A DNA stretch of 64,000 bases. Origin: Ectobacillus funiculus. Its GTDB lineage: Bacteria; Bacillota; Bacilli; Bacillales; Bacillaceae_G. Of this stretch, positions 17,425 through 26,219 are shown in pieces; the first letter of the stretch is position 1; each line of letters starts with the position of its first letter. The translations under genes and the position numbers were made by a program. The notes below the pieces were generated by a model, which worked only from the letters and a program-made list of their open reading frames with translations, was not told the origin of the DNA and did no database searches. The stretch is taken from the NCBI RefSeq assembly GCF_004138295.1, contig NZ_SCFM01000006.1, forward strand, positions 310,001 to 374,000. The letters run 5' to 3'.

Positions 17425-18576
17425 TTAACAATGGATAGTACGAAATACTTCAATCACTCGTTCTATATCCTGCTTTCGATGGCTGGCCATCACCGTAAGC
17501 CGCACTCGTGATGTTCCCATCGGAACTGTAGGAGGCCGAATCGCAGGTGCAAAGATACCATGTTCATATAACATCTGAGATAAGGAGATTGCTTTATTTG
17601 TCTCCTTACAAATCACCGCAAGAATCGGTGTTTCTCCACCCCATATGTCATACCCTAAAGCTGTTAACCCACCATAAAGCTTCCGGCTCATTTGCAGCAG
17701 ATGCTGTCTTCGTTCCTGCTCCTGCTGAATAATCCCGATTGCCTCAAGTGCACTCGCAATCACACCTGGCGGTAAGGAGGTCGAAAAAATAAACGGCCGT
17801 GCCCGATTTAACAAATAATCAATTAACAGCCGGCTTCCCGCAATATATCCTCCTTCCGCACCAATCGCTTTTGAGAGCGTCCCCATTTGAATATCTATGC
17901 TTCCCGTTAGTCCAAAATGCTCTGCTGTTCCTCGTCCGCAGCATCCGAGCACACCGGTTGCATGAGCATCATCAACCATAACAAGTGCATCGTATCGTTG
18001 TGCTAGTGCTACAATTCCAGGGAGCGGGGCAATATTCCCGTCCATTGAAAATACACCATCTGTGACAATCAAACGTCTTCGATAAGCGGACGCAGCTTTT
18101 AGCTTTTCTTCTAGATCATGTAAATCACAATGACTGTATACGATTGTTTGCGCACGTGATAAACGGCAGCCATCAATAATGCTCGCATGGTTCATTTCGT
18201 CTGATAAAATAACATCCTCCTTGCCTACTACTGTTGTTAAAGCCGCTATATTTGCCATATATCCTGTATTGCATACGATAGCTGCCTCGGTTTGCTTAAA
18301 CTGTGCAAGCCGCTCCTCCAGTTGTTCGTGCAAGGTCGTATTTCCAGTGGTTAGCCTTGACCCTGTTGATCCTGCGCCAAGCCCCTTCGTTGCCCGAATG
18401 GATGCCTCAATGAGCCGTTCATCATGCGCGAGTCCTAGATAATTATTAGAAGCAAGCATGAGCATTTTTTTTCCATTCACAAGCGCATATCCACCGTCAT
18501 CCACTACATCTACTGTCTGCAGCTGACGGTACAACCCTGCTTCCTTTATTTCTGCAAGCTCCTTTGACCACATCAC
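17425..18576 (-). CDS. bioF: 8-amino-7-oxononanoate synthase
   Basis: A PLP-dependent alpha-oxoamine synthase that condenses pimeloyl-CoA with alanine. It shows [12 protein letters not shown] near the N-terminus, the glycine-rich [23 protein letters not shown], and the PLP-lysine in [16 protein letters not shown]. Its 383 residues are normal. Its start overlaps the bioA stop by 4 bp (ATGA), indicating translational coupling. Confidence 0.95.
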   Translation of the reverse strand: MMWSKELAEIKEAGLYRQLQTVDVVDDGGYALVNGKKMLMLASNNYLGLAHDERLIEASIRATKGLGAGSTGSRLTTGNTTLHEQLEERLAQFKQTEAAIVCNTGYMANIAALTTVVGKEDVILSDEMNHASIIDGCRLSRAQTIVYSHCDLHDLEEKLKAASAYRRRLIVTDGVFSMDGNIAPLPGIVALAQRYDALVMVDDAHATGVLGCCGRGTAEHFGLTGSIDIQMGTLSKAIGAEGGYIAGSRLLIDYLLNRARPFIFSTSLPPGVIASALEAIGIIQQEQERRQHLLQMSRKLYGGLTALGYDIWGGETPILAVICKETNKAISLSQMLYEHGIFAPAIRPPTVPMGTSRVRLTVMASHRKQDIERVIEVFRTIHC

Positions 18577-19937
18577 CCTTCCGTTACCTCTTGAATAGCT
18601 TGGTGCAAAATCTGAAGCATTGCATCTAATTCTTCGGTAGTTGCTGCAAGCGGCGGCATAAAGACAATCACATTTCCAAGGGGACGAATGAGCATGCCAA
18701 GCTCACGCGCGCGGCGGCATACACGAACGCCAATCCGTTCAGACCAATCATATGCCTCTTTCGCATCACGATTCACAACAAGCTCAAGCCCCATCATCAA
18801 GCCCTTTTGGCGAATATCACCAACATGGCGCAACTGACGGAACCTCTCTAATTTTTTAACAAGATAAAGAGACTTTTGCTGCACTTCCAGGATTAAATTC
18901 TTTTTTTCCATCAATTCAAGATTCGCAATCGCTACCGCACAGCCAAGCTGATTTCCGGTATAGCTATGGCCGTGGAAAAAGGTCTTTTTCTCTTCATACT
19001 CACCAAGAAACGCCTCATAGATTTCATTTGTCGCCACTGTAATCGCAACTGGCAAATATCCTCCCGTCAGTCCCTTCCCTGCCGTTAAAATGTCAGGGGT
19101 CACATTCTCGTGGTCACAGGCGAACCAGCGACCCGTACGGCCAAATCCAGTAGCTACTTCATCTGCGATCATCAGGACATTGTATTTCGTGCACAGCTCA
19201 CGAACCCCGCGCAAATAGCCATCCGGCATGACAATAATCCCGCTCGCCCCTTGCACGATCGGCTCAATAATGAGCGCAGCCGTTTCCTCATGATGAGCCT
19301 GCAGCACCTCTTCTAGCTTAGCTAGGAAAAAGTCAGTTTGCTCCTTCTCTCTTCCATTAATAGGAGAACGGTATACATATGGGTACGGAGCTTTAATGGA
19401 TGAAAAAAGCAAGCTGGAGTATGCTTCATGATACAAATCGATGGCCCCGACAGAAACAGCCCCGATTGTATCTCCATGATAGGCTTCCTTCATCGTAATA
19501 AACCGCTGCTTCTTTCGTTCTCCTTTATGCTGCCAATATTGAAATGCCATTTTAATCGCGATTTCAACAGCAGTGGCGCCGGAATCGGAATAAAACACCT
19601 TCGCAAGCCCTGGCGGCATCAAGCCAATCAGCTTTTCTGCAAGCAAAATAGCCGGAATATTCGCCATGCCAAGCAAGGTAGAGTGAGCAATGTGATCTAA
19701 TTGATCTCGAATCGCCTGATCAAGCTCTTGAACGCGGTGGCCATGCACATTCAGCCAAATGGAGGACACGCCGTCCCAATATTCGTTTCCTTGCACATCA
19801 CGAAGCTTTCTCCCGTTTCCTTCTGCAATGATAATCGGATCATCCTCTATGTACTCCTTCATCTGTGTAAAAGGATGCCATACATACTGCTTATTCTTTT
19901 GAGCAAGTTCTGCATAATCCCATTCTTTTACAAGCAT
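18573..19937 (-). CDS. bioA: Adenosylmethionine-8-amino-7-oxononanoate aminotransferase
   Basis: A class-III PLP aminotransferase that converts KAPA to DAPA. It shows [10 protein letters not shown] at the N-terminus (the BioA substrate signature), [13 protein letters not shown], the PLP-pocket [13 protein letters not shown], and the catalytic lysine in [15 protein letters not shown]. Its 454 residues are full length. It is the first gene of a bioA-F-D-B-W operon and lies directly downstream of a BirA-type operator (19961-19993). Expression should therefore be shut off when biotin is plentiful. Confidence 0.95.
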   Translation of the reverse strand: MLVKEWDYAELAQKNKQYVWHPFTQMKEYIEDDPIIIAEGNGRKLRDVQGNEYWDGVSSIWLNVHGHRVQELDQAIRDQLDHIAHSTLLGMANIPAILLAEKLIGLMPPGLAKVFYSDSGATAVEIAIKMAFQYWQHKGERKKQRFITMKEAYHGDTIGAVSVGAIDLYHEAYSSLLFSSIKAPYPYVYRSPINGREKEQTDFFLAKLEEVLQAHHEETAALIIEPIVQGASGIIVMPDGYLRGVRELCTKYNVLMIADEVATGFGRTGRWFACDHENVTPDILTAGKGLTGGYLPVAITVATNEIYEAFLGEYEEKKTFFHGHSYTGNQLGCAVAIANLELMEKKNLILEVQQKSLYLVKKLERFRQLRHVGDIRQKGLMMGLELVVNRDAKEAYDWSERIGVRVCRRARELGMLIRPLGNVIVFMPPLAATTEELDAMLQILHQAIQEVTEG

Positions 19938-19960
19938 TTATTATCACCTAATCCCTATCT

Positions 19961-19993
19961 TTTGTTAACCAAAAATAAAAACAAGTTAACATT
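19961..19993 (-). promoter_or_regulatory. BirA operator of the biotin operon
   Basis: The inverted half-sites TTTGTTAAC and GTTAACATT are separated by 15 bases, matching the known Gram-positive BirA site form (TTGTTAAC-N15-GTTAACAA). It lies 24 bp upstream of bioA. Confidence 0.88.
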
Positions 19994-20103
19994 AAGAAGA
20001 TATTATCATATGAACAAATATTATACAATTCTTAACATTCATAATTTCTTGCGGCATGTAAGTACAGATCAAACGAACAAAAAGCCAGCCCGATTAAGCC
20101 TAT

Positions 20104-20152
20104 AACTGACAGAACCCTAACTACACATTGATAGTTAGGGTTTCGTCAGTTA
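20104..20152. terminator. Hairpin 20104-20152
   Basis: The long stem AACTGAC...AACCCTAACTA / TAGTTAGGGTT...GTCAGTT is followed on the minus strand by TATAGGC. It lies downstream of the DUF4349 gene and upstream of the bio promoter and insulates the two. Confidence 0.75.
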
Positions 20153-20208
20153 TTTAGGCAAGCCTCCTAGCAAGCTTTAGTGAAAAGGCCTCGATACATT
20201 TTCTTCAC

Positions 20209-21111
20209 CTATTTTTTATTCCTGCGAATCCTTCTTACAGCAAAAAAGACTACAGCTCCCCCTGCTCCAAGCAGAAGCAGCACCGGTGAGTTCCCAATCA
20301 CAAATACAAGCAAACCTTGTGCACCGTTGGAAATACTCGTCACACTCTTTTTAAAGGCCACTCCAATTCTCTCTCCAAGCGTTGAGGCATTTTGTGTAAG
20401 CGATTGTACCTCTGTCAGCTCAATTCGAATGGTACTGTAATCAACGAGAGAATCATATCTTTTCAATGTTGTTGTCAGACCTTCAATTTCATAGCGGACA
20501 GCTGCAAGCTCCTTTTCAATTTCTATCACATCTTTAAGCGATCCTGTTTGTTTTAGCAATTCCAGCAGGCGCTCCTCTTGCATTTTTAACGACTTTAGTC
20601 TAGCTTCCGTGTCAAAATATTGGCTGGTCACATCCTCCGTCATAATTTGCTTAGAGGTGATATTCCCAATCGTGCCGGCTTCCTTCAAGTAATCGTCCAG
20701 CTTATTTGCCGGAATGCGGATTGTATAGGAAGCAGACCTTGTGGAGCTGCTATTTTCTTGTACGGACACGCCAGAAACGCTGCTCCCTTCCACGTAACCG
20801 CCAAACTTCCCTACAGATGCTTCAACCTTGCCGATGGAGGCATCAAATTCAGTTGTTTCCATGCGCACCTCGACATTTTTTATGAGCTTTCGATTTTCCA
20901 CAACAGATGGTGTCTCTTTTGCTGGTGCGGTCATATCTGCTGGCTGATCTGTCTTTTCCTGCGCTGCTGGTGCGGCCCCCTCCATCTTTGCAGAGTCTGA
21001 CGACATTGACATTTCTGCACTATTTTTCTGTTCAGCGCTGGAACACCCTGTAAACAATATGGCTACAAAACATAACATTGCCAGGATCCTTTGAACACTA
21101 TGTCTCTTCAC
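20209..21111 (-). CDS. DUF4349 lipoprotein
   Basis: A 300-residue membrane-bound lipoprotein. The lipobox LFTGCSS follows a short signal. A Ser/Ala/Pro/Lys linker leads into the DUF4349 domain (about residues 75-265), with GGYVEGSSVSG, YTIRIPANKLDDYL, a coiled-coil EIEKELAAVRYEIEGL and the YSTIRIELTE end. A final transmembrane helix is followed by a basic tail (RRIRRNKK). GTG at 21111 is the true start: GGGGAGG is six bases upstream, and the longer frame runs back through a pseudogene. The genes just before it are the remains of an ECF sigma/anti-sigma pair, so it probably belonged to that stress operon. Confidence 0.85.
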   Translation of the reverse strand: MKRHSVQRILAMLCFVAILFTGCSSAEQKNSAEMSMSSDSAKMEGAAPAAQEKTDQPADMTAPAKETPSVVENRKLIKNVEVRMETTEFDASIGKVEASVGKFGGYVEGSSVSGVSVQENSSSTRSASYTIRIPANKLDDYLKEAGTIGNITSKQIMTEDVTSQYFDTEARLKSLKMQEERLLELLKQTGSLKDVIEIEKELAAVRYEIEGLTTTLKRYDSLVDYSTIRIELTEVQSLTQNASTLGERIGVAFKKSVTSISNGAQGLLVFVIGNSPVLLLLGAGGAVVFFAVRRIRRNKK

Positions 21112-21127
21112 CTGAATCCTCCCCTTC

Positions 21128-21414
21128 TTATCTCTGCCTTTCAAGTGGAAATGCGAAGTGCCATTCCCCTTTTTTCTCAAAGAGCTGCGTAATTTCAATT
21201 TCCAGCTGAATGGATGAAGGCAACTGCTTAGCATCAGAAACAGAAATAATCCCGTGAATCAATTCCCCTGCCTGATTCTCATGAATGCTATAGTTCAGCT
21301 CAGTACCATTCGATACAGCCTTGTCTGCTCTGCTTCAATCAACTGCAGGAATGCTTGCTTATTCCCTTTTTTCGCTTTCCTTACGAGCTTTTCCGCATCC
21401 ATCTTCTTACCCAT
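21128..21414 (-). pseudogene. Collapsed ECF sigma factor / anti-sigma gene pair
   Basis: The minus strand reads MDAEKLVRKAKKGNKQAFLQ and continues LIEAEQTRLYRMV, the N-terminus of an ECF sigma factor region 2, and then hits a stop. Directly after, in another frame, it reads SIHENQAGELIHGI to a WHFAFPLE end, which resembles the C-terminus of a membrane anti-sigma factor (DUF4179 type). A single deletion joining the front of one gene to the back of the next explains this. The stop sits just before the DUF4349 ribosome site. Confidence 0.6.
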
Positions 21415-21529
21415 CCTATGCGCGGACTATGTAGACATTCCTTCATTTCGCTCCAAATTGTTTTATAATTAATAATCTGCTTAGAAATAGTAATCAATAG
21501 AAATAGGCCTTTTTGAGAGGATGGTAATT

Positions 21530-22087
21530 ATGACCGAAAAAGAAAAAATGATACGTGGAGAACTCTACTTGGCAAATGATCCAGTACTTGTCCAAGAACG
21601 TATTAATGCAAGGCGATTGACGCGATTATATAATGAAACAATCGAAACTGAACAAGCACAACGTACAGAAATCCTTCGAGAGTTATTTGGTGCCGCTGGA
21701 AATAACATCTATATCGAACCGACCTTCCGTTGTGATTATGGGTACAACATCCATGTGGGGGAGAATTTCTACGCAAACTTTGATTGCGTCATGCTGGATG
21801 TTTGTGAAATCCGCATTGGCGAGCACTGCTTTCTCGCTCCGGGCGTACATATTTATACAGCTACACATCCGCTTAACCCATATGAGCGCATTTCCGGCGC
21901 CGAGTTTGGAAAAGCAGTTACCATTGGAGATAATGTATGGATTGGCGGCAGGGCTGTCATTAATCCAGGAGTCACGATCGGCAATAACGTTGTAATCGCT
22001 TCTGGATCTGTTGTGACAAAGGACATACCTAATAATGTTGTAGCCGGGGGGAATCCCGCTAAAATTCTAAAGGCAATTAAGCTATAA
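21530..22087 (+). CDS. Maltose/galactoside-type O-acetyltransferase
   Basis: A left-handed beta-helix acetyltransferase of the LacA/Maa/NodL group, which transfers acetyl from acetyl-CoA to sugars. It shows the N-terminal Mac domain ([16 protein letters not shown]) and [19 protein letters not shown]. The catalytic histidine is in [12 protein letters not shown], and hexapeptide turns include [19 protein letters not shown]. It is 185 residues from ATG 21530, which is preferred over 21521 because GAGAGG overlaps the earlier ATG. It is a monocistronic gene ended by a hairpin at 22146-22184. The B. subtilis homologue is maa. Confidence 0.88.
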   Translation: MTEKEKMIRGELYLANDPVLVQERINARRLTRLYNETIETEQAQRTEILRELFGAAGNNIYIEPTFRCDYGYNIHVGENFYANFDCVMLDVCEIRIGEHCFLAPGVHIYTATHPLNPYERISGAEFGKAVTIGDNVWIGGRAVINPGVTIGNNVVIASGSVVTKDIPNNVVAGGNPAKILKAIKL

Positions 22088-22145
22088 GAAGACGTAGTCA
22101 TCAGCCAAAATCCATACATATTTTTTACGCAAACAACCTAATATA

Positions 22146-22184
22146 AAAAAGGAGAAAAAGCAAAAACTCTCTTTTTCTCCTTGA
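22146..22184. terminator. Bidirectional terminator
   Basis: AAGGAGAAAAAG pairs with CTTTTTCTCCTT between the convergent acetyltransferase and TerC genes, with A/T-rich flanks. Confidence 0.7.
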
Positions 22185-22187
22185 CCA

Positions 22188-22907
22188 TTAAGCTGGTTGC
22201 TGCAGCTTTTCTTTTTTACGGCTCTTTTGATTCTTAAGATAACCAATTCCTAATATAAGAGCTGTTATCACAGCTAGAATCAAGTATAAAACCACCCCAT
22301 GCGGGATTTCTACTAACTCGTTTAAGCTTTTGTCTTTTAGAATCATCTCGCCAGCTGTCCATGTTAAAATCCCTGCGCCGGCATAAGCAATCCATGAATA
22401 GCGTTCCATTGCTTTGACAATTGCTTTCGAACCAAAAATCATGATTGGGATACTAATAATAACGCCAAGAGCAATCATACCAAGATGGCCGTGAGCGGCA
22501 CCGGCAACAGCAACGACATTATCTAGGCTCATGACTGCATCGGCAATAATAATCGTTTGGATCGACTTCATCAGTCCATTATGAGACTTAATATTTGCTT
22601 CTTCTTCCCCTTCAACCAATACTTTGTAAGCAATCCAAAGAAGCAATAACCCTCCTACAAGATTCACATAAGGGACTTTGAGCAAGTATACAATGATTGC
22701 TGCAAAACCAATTCGCAACAAAACTGCTCCCGCAGTTCCCCAAAAAATAGCTTTGCCTTGCTGCTCCTTCGGCAGATTTCTTGTTGCCATTGCAATCACG
22801 ACCGCATTGTCCCCAGATAAAATAATATCAATAGCAATAATTTTGAGTAAAGCAATTAACGCACCTGAAGACACAATCGCTCCTAAAATAGGAAATACAT
22901 ACTCCAT
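22188..22907 (-). CDS. TerC-family integral membrane protein
   Basis: A 239-residue protein with about seven transmembrane helices. The two TerC acidic motifs are present as AIDIILSGDNAVVIAMATRN and ADAVMSLDNVVAVAG. TerC proteins include YkoY, YjbE and Alx, which are linked to manganese export and to metalation of secreted proteins. The start is the ATG at 22907 (MEYVFPI); the extra upstream frame runs through the leader. A roughly 300-nt transcribed leader precedes it. A metal role is inferred from the family. Confidence 0.85.
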   Translation of the reverse strand: MEYVFPILGAIVSSGALIALLKIIAIDIILSGDNAVVIAMATRNLPKEQQGKAIFWGTAGAVLLRIGFAAIIVYLLKVPYVNLVGGLLLLWIAYKVLVEGEEEANIKSHNGLMKSIQTIIIADAVMSLDNVVAVAGAAHGHLGMIALGVIISIPIMIFGSKAIVKAMERYSWIAYAGAGILTWTAGEMILKDKSLNELVEIPHGVVLYLILAVITALILGIGYLKNQKSRKKEKLQQPA

Positions 22908-23210
22908 ACAATACGGCCTAGCTACTAAAATCACATGACAGCTAACATAATAGATTGCAAGGTATTCTCCGAACCAGGAAGGGAGACATACTGCAGTGAC
23001 TCTCATATCATTTTACTCCATGAGAGATGTCATGAGCAGCAAACGATGTTTGGAACAAATCCGTTTACCGCCAAGATTTTATCACCAGGAGCCACACCTC
23101 CTATAATCAAAAACTCTGGTTCCCGTATTACCTATGCCTGCTAGATTAACAGCCTTATACCAGAGAGCTTGTCCGGTATAAGGACAAATCTAAAAGAAGT
23201 TCTTTTGACC
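22908..23210 (-). promoter_or_regulatory. Long structured leader of the terC gene
   Basis: About 300 nt lie between the promoter and the TerC start. Visible helices on the minus strand include CTTATACC/GGTATAAG, AGGAG...CTCCT, CAAAC/GTTTG and CTCTCAT/ATGAGAG enclosed by GACAT/ATGTC. TerC genes are often under the manganese yybP-ykoY riboswitch, but its hallmark GGGGAGUAGC is absent. I cannot name the class. Confidence 0.45.
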
Positions 23211-23216
23211 TTGTTT

Positions 23217-23226
23217 ATTATAGCAT
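23217..23226 (-). promoter_or_regulatory. Extended -10 promoter of terC leader
   Basis: The minus strand reads TATGCTATAAT, which is a TGn-extended -10 element. No good -35 is seen. Confidence 0.55.
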
Positions 23227-23420
23227 ATCTTCTCATAATTTGGTGTATAAGATTTTAGAAGCCGCGAAAAAGCACAATTTGTTCTCTTTGCACGTGATCA
23301 AAGAAACCTCTAAGACAATGAGTCACTGTATTCTCAGTGGTCGGAAAACCTCCTCGCTGCGTGAAGCTAGAAAGCTCTAAAAGCACGATGCGTTCTTTCC
23401 AAACAGGCAACGGCACCACG

Positions 23421-23448
23421 TTCGGGTAGGTTCTTATCCTACCCTGAA
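23421..23448 (-). terminator. Hairpin downstream of DUF6141-like gene
   Basis: TTCGGGTAGG pairs with CCTACCCTGAA around a 7-base loop, 35 bp past the stop. No T-run follows. Confidence 0.5.
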
Positions 23449-23482
23449 CTATGTATGTGAGTGCCTGCGCCCTTTCCAGCCT

Positions 23483-23968
23483 TCACTTCCATTTTTGGCT
23501 TTCGATCAATTGAAGCAATCTCTCTGGGTCCTTACTTCCAATTAGCAGTTCCTCTCCATCCGCAAACTGCAGCTTTATACCGCGCATGCTGCCCATAATA
23601 TAGGCCCAGCCCTTATATGGCGTCCATCTTAATCCCAGCCCGCCATACGACAGCAGATGATAACTAACCACTTCCATTCCTGAGATCCCTGTATACGGAA
23701 TATATCGTGACCGAAGGGGCGTGAACCGAACTATAATCCCTTCCTCCTTCACCTCTGTAACAAGCCTTAGCATTATGAAAAAGATCGATAATACTAAACC
23801 TAGCAAGCTGCCTAGCAAAAGCTCCGCATTGCTCATAGGCTTATCCCCAAATGAAATTTTAAAGAATGTCTGTTCAATCCATCCATACCATATAAACCCG
23901 CTTATTAAAAAAATAGGAATATACGTATACCACGGCATAGATTGAACCTCTTGATACGTTTGTTTCAT
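23483..23968 (-). CDS. Small membrane protein, DUF6141-like
   Basis: A 161-residue protein with two N-terminal transmembrane helices (about 15-35 and 48-68). A beta-rich cytoplasmic domain follows, with FTPLRSRYIPYTGISGMEVV and GSMRGIKLQFADGEELLIGS, a pattern like bacterial PH-type domains. The family is recognised only loosely (DUF6141 type) and no function is known. It is monocistronic, upstream of the TerC leader. Confidence 0.65.
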   Translation of the reverse strand: MKQTYQEVQSMPWYTYIPIFLISGFIWYGWIEQTFFKISFGDKPMSNAELLLGSLLGLVLSIFFIMLRLVTEVKEEGIIVRFTPLRSRYIPYTGISGMEVVSYHLLSYGGLGLRWTPYKGWAYIMGSMRGIKLQFADGEELLIGSKDPERLLQLIESQKWK

Positions 23969-24134
23969 TCCCCTCTCCCCCTATCTACCCGAAGCCTAAA
24001 AAAACAGAATACCCAACAGCAGAGACAGCAGCTTCCCTTTTCTTGATTTTACCACGCATTCTGTGAGGACAAAGATAGCCTAATTTCCAATTCAGGAAAC
24101 AATTTTAGATAAAACCCTTTCTGAAAAACTCCAG

Positions 24135-24163
24135 TAAACAAAATGAAAAATCTGTGTTATACT
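24135..24163 (+). promoter_or_regulatory. Promoter of the antiporter leader
   Basis: TAAACA, a 17-base spacer, and an extended -10 TGTTATACT. The transcript should begin near 24170. Confidence 0.6.
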
Positions 24164-24190
24164 GAAGAAAATAAAGTGCGTATTTTGGAG

Positions 24191-24240
24191 GAGCCTGTCA
24201 CTATGGGATAACTGTGTCCTATAGTGATGGGCTCTTTTTG
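24191..24240 (+). terminator. Attenuator in the napA-like leader
   Basis: GAGCC..TCACTAT.GG pairs with CC.ATAGTGA..GGCTC, followed by TTTTTGTATTTTTTT. It is a complete terminator between the promoter and the gene, about 55 bp before the start, so expression must depend on read-through. Confidence 0.8.
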
Positions 24241-24295
24241 TATTTTTTTAAACTGCTTGCGCACGCTGTAATTATAGAGAAAGGCGGGAACACAT

Positions 24296-25444
24296 ATGTT
24301 AGTATTTCAACTTGCGATTATTTTGCTGGCATCAAAAATTGCTGGAGACGTAAGCGTAAGACTGGGTCAGCCTTCCGTTCTCGGAAAGCTTCTCATCGGT
24401 ATTGTCCTTGGTCCATCTGTATTAGGTCTTGTTCATGATACAGAGATATTAAAGGAACTTAGCCAAATTGGTGTCATTCTATTAATGTTTATTGCCGGAT
24501 TGGAAACAGATATAGATGAATTCAAACGTACAGGAAAAGCATCCTCTTTTGTAGGAATTGGCGGAATTATCGTTCCTCTTCTTGTAGGATATGGATCAGG
24601 AATCATTTTAAATCTGTCTTCCATTGAATCCTGGTTTTTAGGTTTACTGCTGTCAGCAACAAGCGTCAGCATTTCTGTGCAAGCTCTGAAGGAGATGAAC
24701 CAATTAAAATCCCGTGAAGGGGCAACGATTTTAGGGGCTGCCGTGATTGATGATGTTGTTGTTATTATTGCGTTAGCATTTTTGATGAGCATGGCTGGAG
24801 GAGATGTTCATCTAGGAGCCATGATCTTGAAGAAGGTTATCTTCTTTACAGGAGCCATTCTCATAGGGTGGAAAATTGTTCCTTTTATTCTTAAACGCTT
24901 CGCGCCGCTGCGTGTAACAGAAGCTACTATTTCTGCCGCTTTAATTATTTGCTTTATGTATGCCTACTTAGCAGAGTATGCAGGGGTAGCGGCCATTATT
25001 GGTGCATATATCGCCGGGGTTGCTATTAGCGTAACAAACTATAAGCATGAAGTGTTTGAAAAGGTAGAAACGATTAGCTATTCTATTTTTGTTCCAGTGT
25101 TTTTCACATCCATTGGTGTAAGTGCACAATTTTCTGGAATCGCAGAAAATATCGGCTTAATTGTTTCATTAAGTATAGTAGCTATTCTCACAAAGTTAGT
25201 GGGTGCGTCATTGGGTGCCAAAGTCTCTGGGTTCGGTTGGAGAAGCTCGCTCGGCATCGGAGCGGCTATGGTGTCGCGTGGGGAAGTAGCATTAATTATC
25301 TCAGCCATCGGGCTCGAAAGCAATTTGCTTAGCCAGGATTTGTTTGCCGTGATTGTTGTAGTTGTTCTTATTACAACAATTGTAACACCGCCGATGATGA
25401 AGTGGTTGTTTACTGAGCAGGGACAGGTAAAGGGTAACGCATAG
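24296..25444 (+). CDS. CPA2-family Na+/H+ (K+) antiporter
   Basis: A 382-residue membrane antiporter with about 12 helices, the same size as Enterococcus NapA and Bacillus GerN/GrmA. It shows LLMFIAGLETDIDEFKRTGK and the ion-site motif GAAVIDDVVVI, whose paired Asp residues bind the cation in CPA2 proteins. The late FFTSIGVSAQFSGI and GAAMVSRGEVALIIS segments are also typical. No RCK domain is fused. The ATG at 24296 follows AAAGGCGGG. A promoter and an internal attenuator precede it. GerN relatives act in spore germination, but there is no evidence for that here. Confidence 0.85.
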   Translation: MLVFQLAIILLASKIAGDVSVRLGQPSVLGKLLIGIVLGPSVLGLVHDTEILKELSQIGVILLMFIAGLETDIDEFKRTGKASSFVGIGGIIVPLLVGYGSGIILNLSSIESWFLGLLLSATSVSISVQALKEMNQLKSREGATILGAAVIDDVVVIIALAFLMSMAGGDVHLGAMILKKVIFFTGAILIGWKIVPFILKRFAPLRVTEATISAALIICFMYAYLAEYAGVAAIIGAYIAGVAISVTNYKHEVFEKVETISYSIFVPVFFTSIGVSAQFSGIAENIGLIVSLSIVAILTKLVGASLGAKVSGFGWRSSLGIGAAMVSRGEVALIISAIGLESNLLSQDLFAVIVVVVLITTIVTPPMMKWLFTEQGQVKGNA

Positions 25445-25509
25445 CTAATAAAAGTATGAAATGCCACTTAGATTCTTCTGTTCACAATTTATATCATCAT
25501 ATAGCTGCA

Positions 25510-25542
25510 GGACCATCAAGTTAATAGCCTGATGGTCCGGGG
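25510..25542 (+). terminator. Hairpin after antiporter gene
   Basis: GGACCATCA pairs with TGATGGTCC without a clear U-tract. It may limit read-through toward the convergent cluster. Confidence 0.45.
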
Positions 25543-25597
25543 CATCCATGTATTTGACAAGCTCCAGCGCGCATCTCTCCTTCTTACTCAGGGTGCT

Positions 25598-25806
25598 TTA
25601 TGCTTTCTTTTGTTCCTTTGCGAGCAATTCCTCCATAAAGGCAAGCAATTCTAAGCGAAGCTCTGGCCGGCCTAACGCTAAATCGATAGTAGCCTGTATA
25701 AACCCAAGCTTATCGCCGGCAGCATTTCCTTCGGCTGCGCCTTTGTAGCAGGCAAAAATCTTGTTCCTAGTCCTGCCGCAGGGATAATGGCCTTTTTCAC
25801 TTTCAT
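25598..25806 (-). pseudogene. Internally deleted UTP-glucose-1-phosphate uridylyltransferase
   Basis: From the ATG at 25806 the first codons read [20 protein letters not shown] then QPKEMLP, the nucleotide-binding N-terminus of GalU. The sequence then jumps out of frame into [20 protein letters not shown], the normal GalU C-terminus. About 200 middle residues are missing, so no enzyme can be made. Its start overlaps the gtrA stop region by 4 bp, which shows it was once the third gene of the glycosyltransferase operon. Confidence 0.85.
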
Positions 25807-26219
25807 TCCAGCTCACTCCTTATTTGTTCTTTTTGTGTAAATACCCAAAGCCGGCTGCCGATATAATTCACAACTACACCAAACCCGGTTGCAGCTAGCT
25901 TGCTTATCCAAAGATTATATTGATACATATCGTACAGAAAAAACAGCAGACCAAATGAACAAAGCAGAGAAGCCCCGTTTACAGCGAGAAATTTGACAAC
26001 CTCAGGCATATTGACACCGTGCGTCAGACCAAATGTCCATTTTCTATTGAAAAAAAAGCTATTTGCCGTTCCGCATGAATACGATAGCACTTGGGCTGCT
26101 GTATATGGCACTCCTAGAAAATGAAGCAGAAAAAAGGCAGCAAAATCAACAGCTGTATTCATTCCTCCCACTAGGCAAAAGCGTAAAAATTGCGCAGCGC
26201 CTTGCTTATTGTCTAGCAT
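25803..26219 (-). CDS. GtrA-family membrane protein
   Basis: A 138-residue protein with four transmembrane helices. The GtrA pattern is present: [37 protein letters not shown] in the middle, and [11 protein letters not shown]. GtrA/GtcA/YngA proteins help move undecaprenyl-phosphate sugars across the membrane for glycosylation of teichoic acids or lipids. It overlaps the GT2 gene on one side and the galU remnant on the other. Its partner sugars would be glucose- or N-acetylglucosamine-type, which is inferred. Confidence 0.85.
   Translation of the reverse strand: MLDNKQGAAQFLRFCLVGGMNTAVDFAAFFLLHFLGVPYTAAQVLSYSCGTANSFFFNRKWTFGLTHGVNMPEVVKFLAVNGASLLCSFGLLFFLYDMYQYNLWISKLAATGFGVVVNYIGSRLWVFTQKEQIRSELE

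Noticed and set aside
23037-23140. A PDZ-like protein remnant (VAPGDKILAVNGF on the minus strand)
   Set aside because: The stretch is short, has stops close by and the opposite strand also reads openly. It could be chance within the leader.
22908-23210. Manganese yybP-ykoY riboswitch before terC
   Set aside because: The conserved GGGGAGUAGC and the matching 3' segment are not found. Listed as an unclassified leader instead.
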